From Zonotrichia leucophrys gambelii (lineage: Eukaryota; Chordata; Aves; Passeriformes; Passerellidae), in the NCBI RefSeq assembly GCF_028769735.1, contig NC_088177.1, positions 10,046,599 through 10,110,598 of the forward strand: DNA of 64,000 bases, written 5' to 3'. Numbering within the stretch: position 1 is the stretch's first letter; every line of letters begins with the position of its first letter. Shown one piece after another: positions 11,301-20,600 of the stretch. A program made the position numbers and the translations under genes. The notes under the pieces are model-generated. The model saw only the letters and a list, made by a program, of their open reading frames with translations, was not told the DNA's origin and did no database searches.

Positions 11301-14300
11301 AAAGCAAAGGCAGTTGTTTTGTTTTGTAAAAATTAGTCAAAGTTGCACAGGTGTTTTAAATTGTAAGGAATACATCTGAACATCACACAGAAAACCATTA
11401 AGATATAATGAAAATAGCCAAAATGTATTAATTATGTTAATTTTACTGTGAGCTTCTGGAAATATTTGAATTACTGTAGAACTTAAAATTGTTGTCCCAT
11501 ATTTTGTATGAAATTCTTGGATGTGTTTTAGTGATCTTTCAGGTGAAGGGAAAGCTGACTTTGAAGAACCAAAACAGCAAGAAAAGGGGATTTCTGTCAA
11601 TATGGTAGGGAATTCTTCACTCCTGGGTTTTGGAGATGGTCATGCTGAGAAGTATTTTCTCCTTTTAGGTGCCTGCAAATGTGATCAGAGTCTTCAGGGC
11701 TCTCAGCCTGGGGTCTTCTGCCTCTGACTGCAAATGCAGCTCTTATGTTCACAATTTTAATTGCCCTTTCAAAATAAAATAACTTGGGGGTTCTTAAGGA
11801 TGACCAGCAGATTTAACTTTTTTAAATTCAACCGCTTCATGGGCTGATATCCTGAAAAATAACTTACTTATAATCAGGTGGGAGTGCTGTGATGTAACTG
11901 AAATATGTTTGTAGGACAACTCACAGACTGATGGTGATCAGCCAGGTGACTCTGCTTCCCCTGAGAGGTGGGAAGAACTGATTAAAGATCAGGCTCTGGA
12001 ACGTGGTGAGTGATCTCCTTGTAAAATAATCTTCATTTGTGAACTAAGCTCTCAGGGGAGGAAGGAAACCGTGTGTAAAACATGAGTATGGTAACACAGC
12101 TGCCCTTTCTGTGATGGAATTTTTATATATCAGCTATCAATGTTTATTAATAAGTAATAACAGCTCTATATTAATTACTTACAGCTTTAAAAAAAGTTTC
12201 TACTTAAATTAGAATTCCAAACTAGTAATGTCACCTCTTGGAAATGTAGCACCAAGAGATGGAAGTAGCTGAAATCCTCTTCAGCACAGAAATTTGATAC
12301 TCATTTATGTAGCATACCGTGATTTGAACTTTAACACTTGAATTTTATCCCAACTGCCAAGGCTGTGTAAAAAATGAGGAAGGAAGTGAGTATTGGTTTG
12401 ATGCTAAGGAAGACTTGTCAGCGGCAGATATTTCAGTAATGTGCAAAGAAATGAAAAAGCAACAAGGAAAGCAAGACTCGATTGACTCAAGAGGTAAAGT
12501 TGTGTGCTTTAAGCTGATAAACCAAATCATGGTGTTTATTATTGGAGTGCTCTGTTCCTTCTCCAAGCTTAAGTAAACTGGGAATAAATGCCAGCTGGGG
12601 TTTCAGATTTATTTTCTCATTCTCTGGCAGTGAATCCTTGCACTCAGCTGAGTACAAGGATGTTCTTCGTCCATCTGTATTTTTCCTTGAAAACTTCACC
12701 TGCAGTGCTTGAACTCAAATTAATAAATACCCAGCCAATCACATAGATGGAAATCTTCCATTTTTTATTCTCCTCTTTCTTTTTGTGCTTCCTTCTGTGC
12801 TGAACTTTTCAGATACAAATGGTTTGTGTTTGGACACTTGAGTGCTGGGTGTGGTGAGAAGTGCCAGGGTGCTGAAGGCAGAGAGTTTGGGGGCTCTCTG
12901 TACCAGCCTTTGCACTGATACTGTTAATTCAGGGCTGTGTTTCCTTTTAAAATCTCAGGAAACACTCAGAGAAAAGATGTTCCACAAACTGAACTGCTGT
13001 GCTTCTCAGGACACTCATTTTCTGCTAGAAGATTCTCTTCTTTCCCTTAGTTTGTTCTAAGGTTTTCTGTCTGGGCTGTCCAAAATCTGCAGAGATGTCA
13101 GCCCAAGAACAGTTAGTAACTTTTTGCTTTCTTACATTTATTGTTAGAAGTGAAGATAGTCGTGAGTGGGAAGGAACATTCCTCTGTTCCTGTCGGTGAC
13201 CCAAAGCCCTCAGTGCCTGAGGTAGGTCTGTTCTTAATTTGTAGTAGGAATTTCTTGCCTTTTTAAGGCTTCTTTCATACTCTGCATTTACTACCAAGTG
13301 CCCTGATCTGAAATCACCTACTCAACAGCTGGCACATTCTGTACTTGGAGATAATAAAAGGGGAAATAATTATTACTAACACTCCTTGTGTAGCAGACTA
13401 AGAGCTTTAAATCTTCTTGTCTCATAACATTTAATAGATAGAAAATTATGTCAGGCAAGGAAAATACCTTACAATTTGGTAATAAATTTGTGGCAGAAGA
13501 GTGAAAGCACCATTCTTTTCCCCCTGCATTAAACTATGTCAGTCCAGCTATTTTTTCTTAATTCTAGGACAGTTCGGAATTTCCCCGTTTGCACTAGATT
13601 TTTCATCTTGTAACATCTATTTTTTAATGTAAATGTCATGTGGCTTTATACAGGAAAGATTTTGGGGTAATGGATGGGAAGGAAACTCATGGATTTTCTA
13701 ACATAAATCCAAGAAACTTCTACATTCAAAGAGAGAGTATTGTGTTGGCTTAGCATGGTCCTTGGAGAGTAAAGGGCAAATCAGTAATTGCTGGTGCTGC
13801 TCACATAAACCACACAGATTTGCTGTCCTTGGGGATCTCCCTTTAAACATGCTGCTCCTTTGGGAAATGGTAATTGCATCTAAGCTAAAATAAATCAGAT
13901 CCAGTTATTTTACTTTATTAGAATAAAGCAGGAATAAGATGAGCTTTAAGGTGCCTTCCAACCCAAACCATTCTGTGGGTCTAGTATTTCATATTTAATT
14001 ATATTTTAAATTTATTTTATTATATTTATAATATTCTGTATATTATGTATATTTTATATATATTATATTATATATTATATTTTAATATTTTATGTTTAAT
14101 TCATTATAATTATCGTATTGTATATAATTATATATTATATTTATTATATTCTTTTTATAATTAATTATGTTTATTTTTATTTAATTATATTTAATTATCT
14201 TTTATATTAAAAATAAATAATAATGTATTAAATAATATATTATTTTTATATTTATAGTATTATATATAATTACATATATAATATATATTTCTATATATTA

Positions 14301-16600
14301 TATATATTTATATTTTAGATTTATTTTATTATATTTATAGTATTATATATAATTATGTATATAATAATATAAATATGATATAGATATAAAATATAAATAA
14401 ATATATTTGTATGGTTTATATTTAATTATGGTTATTATTATTATTGTTATTGTTGTTATTTTATATAATTATATTCTATATTTCTTTTCATAGGAAAGAG
14501 GTGTTGTATTACCTGTATGATACTTAACCCATGCATTTTTCCTCTTATTTTGATGCAATTCCAGGATCCTGGGGAAAATTCCCTGCAGAAAACATCCACT
14601 TGTTCATCTGTGAAGTCATCTTGTATCTTTGTTTCTCCTTATGCACTGAACTTGAGCAGCTTTACCAAGTTAGTAAGGAGACTTCAAGAAAAGCATCCCG
14701 AGTTCAGCAGGTCAGATATTCGGGTTATTTTCAGCCCTGATTTGTAACTAATCACTAAATGTGTGGCACAAAACGTGATGTTAACCTTTATTTCCTCACT
14801 TCCCACAGAGCTGAAATTGTGGGGGCTGTGCAGGAGGTGAGGAGAATGAACAAAGGAGTGCTGAGTGGCCTGGCCATCAGTGCTATTGAGGAGAAGGCCT
14901 CTGCCATTCTGAGGAGTTCCACACCCTACTCTCAGTTGGAGGAGCCCTGAGAAAGGTGAATATTCCAGCCTGAGGGGATAACCCACCCGGCGGCCTGACT
15001 GGGTTAATGCAGGGGGTGCCAGGGTGAATCCACTGGAGCAGTGCTCTGTAAGGACTGGGAGCTGTAAAACAGGGTGTACTGTATAAAACTGGTGGTTAAT
15101 TACTGCATATGGGGATTTTGGAAGGAATTTGGAATGAGTTAGAGACTGCACCTCTGAGTTTTTAGATGATGTGGTTTATTTTTCTTCCATATGGATAGGA
15201 AGGGTGAGTTTGGCTCACACCTTTACTGCATGGTTCAGGAGGTCACAATGTGTTTAGTTATAACACTTTTTAAGGCTTTATTGACCAGTAAAACACTGTT
15301 AGCAAGGATATTTATGGTTTTGTCCCAGTTTTAAATATTTTGTCTTACAGACTCATGCTGCAGTGTAAGTTTTCTTTGCCAGTCATGTTATGACACACAA
15401 ACCTAGAGTATTGCATTCTAAACTAACTACTTTTATTTTTTCTGCATCTTAAACTCTAAATTTTTTTATCTCTGCTTTAAACTATAAATCCACATTCTCA
15501 CTTCTAGCACCTCAGTTTGGAAGCCTTTTCCAAGGTCTCAAATCAAATCCTGTGTTTAATTCTAAGCTTTGGCTTACAGGCCCAAAGTTCTGAGTGCTCC
15601 CTGCATTTTGGATTCCAACATCTGGAGTGCTTCGCTGCTGAACTGTGTGGAGAGCACAGTCACACACCTTCGGTGCACAGCTGACACCTACCGGCCAGGC
15701 CTTGTGTAGCCTCTGATCCATCCAGAAATCCCAGCCCTGGCTCCCTTCTGCATCCCAGCACTGATGGTTCCTGTCTGGGGGCTCCTTTCTGCATCCCAGC
15801 ACTGATGGTTCCTGTCTGGGGGCTCCTTTCTGCATCCCAGCACTGATGGTTCCTGTCTGGGGGCTCCTTTCTGCATCCCAGCACTGATGGTTTCTGGGCT
15901 GGAAACCTGACACAACCAGACTGTGCCTTGTCTTTTTCTCACACCAATCCCTTTTGCACAATCTCGTGGCACTGCAGGAAGCTGCAGCGAGCTGAAGGTG
16001 TGAAATCACAGCCCAGAATCCCAAAAATTGTGCCTGTCCATCCTTGCTTTGGGTACCTCCTAGCAGTGCCACTGCCAGGTTTCCTGCAGAAAGGAAAAAG
16101 TCTATGTGTTAATCTCCTGTCTGACTTTCACAGGGCTGCAGATAGGGACAGGAACTCACCCCCAAAATGTTAAAATCTTATGTTTGAAAGCGTTTTCAGT
16201 CAGTAAGGTTTTAACAGCCTTGAAATGTGTTGTGCTTTCCTTGTGGAGTGATTGTTTGGTTTTCCAGTGGTGCGTGGGCTCCGTAGTCCTAATTGTTCCT
16301 ATTACAGTATGTTTTTCCTGCTGTTTTGTGTGGGAGATGATGACTTATAATAATTTTATTTTCCTCATGAGGGAGGTGTGAAATGGCCAAGTCATTACTA
16401 AATAATGGGGAGAAAAAGAATCCCCATTTTCTATATTAAGGAACAAGTACACAATACATGTAAGAGAAGGTGATTCTGCTCAGAGCTCACCTACAGTTAC
16501 TCAGTCTCTCTGTTGTACTTTGTTCTAGACCCTGCTGCAATTGTTGCTGGAAAGAACAGCCTTGTTTACTGTCAATAAAGGTTAACATTTGTTCTTCAAA
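8391..16600 (+). CDS. RBM44: RBM44, RNA-binding motif protein 44 (apparently without RRM core)
   Basis: Coding exons are 8461-9129, 9237-9280, 9849-10025, 10361-10535, 10640-10665, 11146-11193, 11532-11604, 11915-12005, 12362-12493, 13148-13221, 14565-14710 and 14809-14950. All join in frame to 599 codons including the stop. The start ATG at 8461 sits in a good Kozak context (GCCATGG). Family landmarks are QLEYLSAHEE near the N-terminus, a Cys/His-containing helical segment around residues 240-290, ELPPLSVELKF, the acidic YWFDAKEDL motif and a C-terminal helical domain (LNLSSFTKLVRRLQEKHPEF to GLAISAIEEKASAIL). In mouse RBM44 is a germ-cell intercellular-bridge protein that interacts with TEX14. 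The expected RRM between WFDAKEDL and the C-terminal domain is missing, and the protein is much shorter than the mammalian form of about 1,050 residues. Confidence 0.85.
8461..9129 (+). CDS. RBM44: RBM44 coding exon 1 (large N-terminal exon)
   Basis: This exon has 223 codons from ATG 8461 to the CAG before the GTCAGT donor at 9130. The sequence is acidic, Ser/Pro/Ala-rich and probably disordered, with the family motif SQLEYLSAHEEYEEE near residues 26-40. It is far shorter than the giant exon of mammalian RBM44. The open frame continues into the intron to a TGA at about 9160. Confidence 0.8.
9237..9280 (+). CDS. RBM44: RBM44 coding exon 2
   Basis: A 44-nt exon encoding EEFKDHLGWKTGTN, between a T-rich GAAAAG acceptor and an AACAG/GTGGGT donor. 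It ends in phase 2, which exactly bridges the phase-0 first exon to the phase-2 third exon. Confidence 0.7.
9478..9545 (+). mobile_element. CR1-like 3' tail in RBM44 intron
   Basis: It has the blocks GATCTCCAGAGATCCTTTCC and AACCTAAACTATTCCTGTG, which resemble a degraded CR1 terminus. Confidence 0.5.
9849..10025 (+). CDS. RBM44: RBM44 coding exon 3
   Basis: It encodes SAHPNKQTGKN, then CCQNILQRAIEAELQLLAIH and YEMCYQHCLKVYEL, a segment typical of RBM44. The only phase-compatible exit is a GC donor, AG/GCACGT, at 10026. The nearby GT at 10030 would put the next exon out of frame with an immediate TGA. Confidence 0.82.
10361..10535 (+). CDS. RBM44: RBM44 coding exon 4
   Basis: It encodes CEKKAELYSSLLLALDELDN and later GTPLNELPPLSVELKFPPLS, after a TTATCCATAG acceptor and before a GTAACT donor. 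The ELPPLSVE segment is a family landmark. Confidence 0.85.
10640..10665 (+). CDS. RBM44: RBM44 coding exon 5 (26-nt micro-exon)
   Basis: A long poly-T tract and GACAG acceptor precede FFRKILYS, and a GTAAGT donor follows. The phases on both sides (0 in, 2 out) fit the neighbouring exons. Confidence 0.6.
11146..11193 (+). CDS. RBM44: RBM44 coding exon 6
   Basis: It encodes QVHDRTRSATPSSDS, with TTATTTCAG acceptor and GTAAGT donor. It is phase 2 in and phase 2 out. Confidence 0.65.
11532..11604 (+). CDS. RBM44: RBM44 coding exon 7
   Basis: It encodes DLSGEGKADFEEPKQQEKGI and then SVNM. The acceptor is GTTTTAG and the donor GTAGGG. It returns the reading frame to phase 0. Confidence 0.65.
11915..12005 (+). 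CDS. RBM44: RBM44 coding exon 8
   Basis: It encodes DNSQTDGDQPGDSASPERWE followed by ELIKDQALER. The acceptor is TTTGTAG and the donor GTGAGT. It ends in phase 1. Confidence 0.7.
12362..12493 (+). CDS. RBM44: RBM44 coding exon 9 (WFDAKE motif)
   Basis: It encodes CVKNEEGSEYWFDAKEDLSA and ends KQDSIDSR. The WFDAKE(D/N)L block is conserved in mammalian RBM44, where the RRM follows it. The donor GTAAAG is at 12494, exit phase 1. Confidence 0.85.
13148..13221 (+). CDS. RBM44: RBM44 coding exon 10 (possible residue of the RRM end)
   Basis: It encodes EVKIVVSGKEHSSVPVGDPK and then PSVPE, after an ATTGTTAG acceptor and before a GTAGGT donor. It looks like the last strand and tail of an RRM (a VxVxLVxTP-like strand in mammals), but no upstream RRM strands are present. 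Confidence 0.65.
13946..13995 (+). mobile_element. CR1 3' tail in RBM44 intron 10
   Basis: It has GAGCTTTAAGGTGCCTTCC, then AACCCAAACCATTCTGTG, which is the canonical CR1 terminus. It lies directly against the AT-rich block. Confidence 0.8.
13985..14490. repeat. AT-rich low-complexity block (TATAT/TTATA)n
   Basis: About 500 bp consists almost only of A and T with irregular TATAT, TTAAT and ATTATT units, inside the RBM44 intron before exon 11. It contains no exon. Confidence 0.92.
14565..14710 (+). CDS. RBM44: RBM44 coding exon 11
   Basis: It encodes DPGENSLQKTSTCSSVKSSC and then ALNLSSFTKLVRRLQEKHPE with the final FS. The LNLxSFTK..RRLxExHPE block is the conserved start of the RBM44 C-terminal domain. 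The donor is CAG/GTCAGA. Confidence 0.85.
14809..14950 (+). CDS. RBM44: RBM44 terminal coding exon
   Basis: After a TTCCCACAG acceptor it encodes AEIVGAVQEVRRMNKGVLSG and LAISAIEEKASAIL, ending QLEEP with TGA at 14948-14950. It completes the C-terminal helical domain. Confidence 0.87.
14951..16600 (+). other. RBM44: RBM44 3' UTR with poly(A) signal
   Basis: This is non-coding after the stop. The best poly(A) signal is AATAAAGG at about 16575, followed by T-rich sequence. A 41-bp tandem array at 15741-15900 lies inside. The true UTR could be shorter, as other A-rich sites exist. Confidence 0.45.
15741..15900. repeat. 41-bp tandem repeat, ~3.9 copies
   Basis: Copies start at 15741, 15782, 15823 and 15864. 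Each begins CTCCTTTCTGCATCCCAG and continues CACTGATGGTTCCTGTC. The copies are nearly identical. The unit is not a multiple of three, so minus-strand open frames through it repeat in rotating frames and are not genes. Confidence 0.95.
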
Positions 16601-17160
16601 ATAGTTGGGCCCATGTTGTGCTGTTTGCAGACCTCTGCTGCCTCAGGGCTGCGGCTTTGGCCCGTGCTGCAGGTGAGGCCTCAGCTTTGGTGTTTTTGGG
16701 GCTGCCAAGATGGGAGCACTCCCAGGCTTTGCTCTTCCCGCTCATTGCCAGCAGCTGCTGCTGTTTGTGTTCCCCGGGCTGGGCTCTGTGCTGGGCAGGT
16801 GCTAACAGTTCAGGAGGAGCCGGCTCTCTGTTCTGTTCCTCCTGGGAAAGCAGAAGCGTGCACGATGTGAGACTCGAGTCAGCACACTCTGTGTTCCTTC
16901 ACGCTCCCTTTTTTATTGATCTTTGAAAGGAAGAGCTGACTCCAGGCGCGAGAGAGGCGGGTTGGGGGCAGTGACCGCGCTGCAGGCAGAGTCCTGCCCT
17001 GAGCCCAAGGGCGTATCGGGATCCGGAGCACCGGAGGAGCCCGGGCAGGCTCCGCTGCTCAGCACAGCTCGGAACGAGCTGCAGGTGGAGCTGTAGGAGC
17101 TCGGCAGCGATGTTACACTCCGATAGCAATTAAAGCAGAATCCACAAAACATTCCTCCTC
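16601..17160. other. Short intergenic region between RBM44 and RAMP1
   Basis: Sequence of moderate GC content without a supported gene. Open frames on both strands lack recognisable domains. The CpG content rises towards the RAMP1 promoter. Confidence 0.5.
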
Positions 17161-17600
17161 AAAATCGCCTTCCATGTGTACGTTCAGCCCCAGAGAGGGG
17201 GAAGGCAGGGGTTTTTAGCTGGGGTGAAACCCCCTCGGAGGAGGTGGAAGCGGGGTTAGGGAAAGGGCGGGAAGCAGCCGGACTGCTCCGTGCATTTCTT
17301 CGGAACTGTTCGCTCCGTTCGCCGCGCCTCTGGGCTGCGAGAGGGCGATACGGAGAGCCCGAGCTCCATCCCGCTGCCCCACGGGAGCGCTTCCCTCCTC
17401 TGCCCCGCGCTGCCGCCGGGGGAGCGGGGCCGGAGCCGGGCGGGGCCGGACCGCCCCGGGCCCGCCCTCTGGCAGCGCCGCGGGCGCGGAGCCCGCCCGG
17501 CCCCGGGAGCGGAGCCGCTCCTGCCGCGGGGCCATGGCCCTGCTGCCGCGGCGCTTCCTCTGCTTCGTGCTGGGTAAGTGCGGCCGCCGCGACACAGCTT
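17160..17600 (+). promoter_or_regulatory. RAMP1: CpG-island promoter of RAMP1
   Basis: The CpG density is very high, with a consensus GC box (GGGCGGGGCC) around 17438-17447 and many CCGCGG motifs. No TATA box is seen close to the start codon. The island covers the first coding exon. Long overlapping open frames on both strands here reflect GC richness. Confidence 0.7.
17534..17573 (+). CDS. RAMP1: RAMP1 coding exon 1 (signal peptide)
   Basis: It starts at ATG in the context GGGGCCATGG and encodes MALLPRRFLCFVL plus one base. The GTAAGT donor is at 17574. The short exon, hydrophobic after two arginines, gives the start of a signal peptide. Confidence 0.88.
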
Positions 17601-20600
17601 CCCCGGGGCTCCCCGGGACTCCCCTGGGCGCGGGCGGGCAGCCCCGGCCGCCTCCCCGCGGCTTCACCGCTCTCTCTGAGGCACGGCCCGGCTCCAGCCT
17701 GGCTTCGCTGGCCACACAGCAGTGGGGAAATTAAAAGGAGAAATGATTCCAGGGCGCTCGGCCTCGGGAGCAGCGACGCGGTGGTGCTGTGGGACGCAGC
17801 CTGCTTTGTGGGGGATTCCCTGCTGTCTCGGTGAGAAGGACCGAGGCGAGTTCTGCCTCCTCTCTGTGCGTTTTGTTGCAAATGTTTGAGTACTGCCTTT
17901 GGAGCGTGCCTGCCCTTTGCTGAGCCGCAGCGAAGAGGAGGCAGCCAGAAGTGCCCCTTCGGAGAGCTGAGGTTGGATGTTCTGGGGTTACCGGCGGTGG
18001 GGTGGGAAGCGCTGGCTTCCATGGGTTGTTTCCATGGGATGCACCGTGCCTCGGTTTCTTTGCCGCTCCTGGCATTTCAGTGCAACAGGTAGAGATCTGT
18101 GCCGTGCTTGTCACCCGTGTACCCGCAGCAAAAGCTCGGAAGGGTGTTGGTGCTGTGTAAAAGTGCGTTTATTTACGGTGCTCCAAAGGGAAACTGCACC
18201 CCCTCATCCTAGCGGTGATCTGCCACAAAATCAAATGCTCCTTGAGGCAGCACAAATTTCTCCTTCTTTCCCTTCCCTCCCCTGTGCCGGTTTCTCCCCC
18301 AAGCCCCGGTGAATAATGCATTGAGCCGTGCTGCACATAATGTGCTGATCTGTACATGTAATTAACTATTTACTACTCCTCAGCTGTGCAGGGCAGGAGC
18401 AGCCCGTGCCCTTGGACGAGGCGCATTCCCCTGCTGGGTTGCAGGGAAAAACTGCACGTTCCTGGCTGCGGAGCCCTGTGCAGGGAGCACTAACTCCTGC
18501 TAGCTAGGATTTCTCTCTGCTCCCTTTCTCCGACTCTCCCTTCTCTTGATCGGGGAGCTGTAACTTTCAAAAGTACTCCAGACTGCTCCTTTCCATCTCC
18601 AGTGGGCTCGGGAGCAGCGGGATGTGTGAGCCAGGTGCCCAGTGGCAGCTAACCTTGGTGCTGTGGATGTGTTTTTCGGTACCTTCTCCTCCTGGGATTT
18701 TGTTTTTGGAGCACATTTAAGGAAAAGACCCAGCCTTTTTACACTTTTCTGCTTTTATTGTCGGGGCTGCACTGAAATTGCAACCAAATGCCCAGAAATG
18801 GTGATTTGCACCAATGCAGGTGTTTTAAAGTGAGATTTTTTTTTTTTTGTAAAGGGAAGGGTATGAAAGAAAAATCTTTCTCTTAAAGCTTGAGCTTTTA
18901 GTAACTTCACCACTGGCTGCAGTCCTTAAAAAGCAGTGGCAGTCAGGGAATCAGCCGTCCTAAAAACCCGTGTCATTCAGCAGGCCAGGGATCCAGCTGT
19001 ACCCCGAGGTAACCACTTCCATTAAGGCAAAAGGAGGCATTTTCTGGGTTTTGGCTGCAGCGTCCTGCAGAGGCTGCTCAGGGAGGAGGGGATGGGGCAG
19101 GGATGGTCGGCACACTCAGCTCTGTGCTGTGGTTTGGTGCTTGAGGGCAGTGCTTGGATTTCTTTTGGGTGTAGAGAACTATTACTGTGGGAGGTAAGAG
19201 GCAGTTGCAGGTAAGGTCAGTAAAACATTAATATCTTCTCGATTCCCTGCATTTTCTGTCTGTCTTTCCTGTTTGTGTAGCCTACAGATGCTTTCTTAAA
19301 AACAAAACTTCTGGGTACTGTGTGTGACCTCTCCTGGAAAACAGGAATTAAAGTGCTTTGCGTCCTCTCTCAGCCCAAGCACACTCGGTAATGCCTCCCA
19401 CTGATTGCAGTTTGAGTGCCTCCTCTACAAAAGCTAAAGCTCCCTTGAAACTCGTATTTAAGGCTGCTGCCTCTCTGAGAAAACCCTCAATATTTACAGA
19501 GTGCCCTGGTAGAAATCCCTGACAATGAAGTAAAACATTCCTCCTCCTTTGAGAGCAGCTCTGGCATGGAGAGGACTCCGAACTTCCTATGCATCAAAAG
19601 GGAAGCATGTGGATGGGGACAACAAAATTCCTCCACCCTGTATTTCCTTGCAGCGCTCCCGTAGGTGCCAGTTGTTTTTCCTGCAGGATTTGGTGGCTGT
19701 GTGATGTGCTCAGGAAACCTCGTGGCTTTGAGAACCAGGGTTGCATTGATTAACCTGAAGAGACGCTGAGTTTAAGAGCCGTGAAGCGTCACAACCTCCC
19801 GTTCGTGCTGACCGAGAGGCTGCGGGTAATGCAAATACAAATGCCATGGCCTGGCTGGAATGAAATGAGACCTCGTAATGGCTAAAGATGGGCTTGGCAT
19901 CTCTCACCTTTCCACGGGGCTGGAAATGCACCTTGGGGTTGTGGCAGAGTTGAGGGAGGTCTTGCCTGGGAATCCGGAGTTCCTGCTCTGCTCTGGCAAC
20001 TTTGTTCTGCCTCCCTGACTGGATGCAGTCTGGCTCTGTCATTTTGGGGGGATTTGGGGCAGGTCTGGGCCCCAAAAGCGTGGCTGTGGTCAGAGCCCCT
20101 CCCAGCACAGACCCTGCTCCAAGCAAGGACCAAAACCCCACTGGGCTGGAGCGAGAGCAGCATTAAAATCCCATTAGAGGGGAAATGCAGCGTGTCAGCT
20201 TGCTCAGATAGCTGAGTGCCTTTTTCTCCTCTAAAACAGTGGCTGGGGTTTGCCAGGTCAGTTCCTGCTGTGGGTGGGTGATTACCAGGGAATCTTCATC
20301 CCTGTCTGCCTTTAAGCTGCCCACAGAGCTGGCTGCTTTTAATCATCAAATCCACTAATGAAGCTGCTTCATGCTTTCAGTCCCTCGTTTGTCTCTGTGC
20401 TTTTAAAACAGGAGCTTTTGGGGATGTGAAAACAGAGAACACCCCAGTGGGGCGGCAGGCAGCGGCCTGGGTGGAAATGCCCCGATTTCAGCCAAGGGTG
20501 ACCCCCCTGGGCATCCCTGTATCCCTTAGGAAAGGTTTGCAGGGAAAGCAGCAGCACTGTGTGTGGGGGGGAGTTGCAGAGAGGTGCAAAATCTCTTCAG

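Noticed and set aside
15512..16072. Minus-strand 186-codon frame with repeated segments; also the regular repeats considered as a CRISPR array
   Set aside because: The 41-bp units are directly adjacent without spacers, and the genome is a bird. The frame is a repeat by-product.
17159..18022. Minus-strand 287-codon frame over the RAMP1 CpG island
   Set aside because: Long frames are expected in GC-rich DNA. It overlaps the RAMP1 first exon and promoter and has no recognisable domain.
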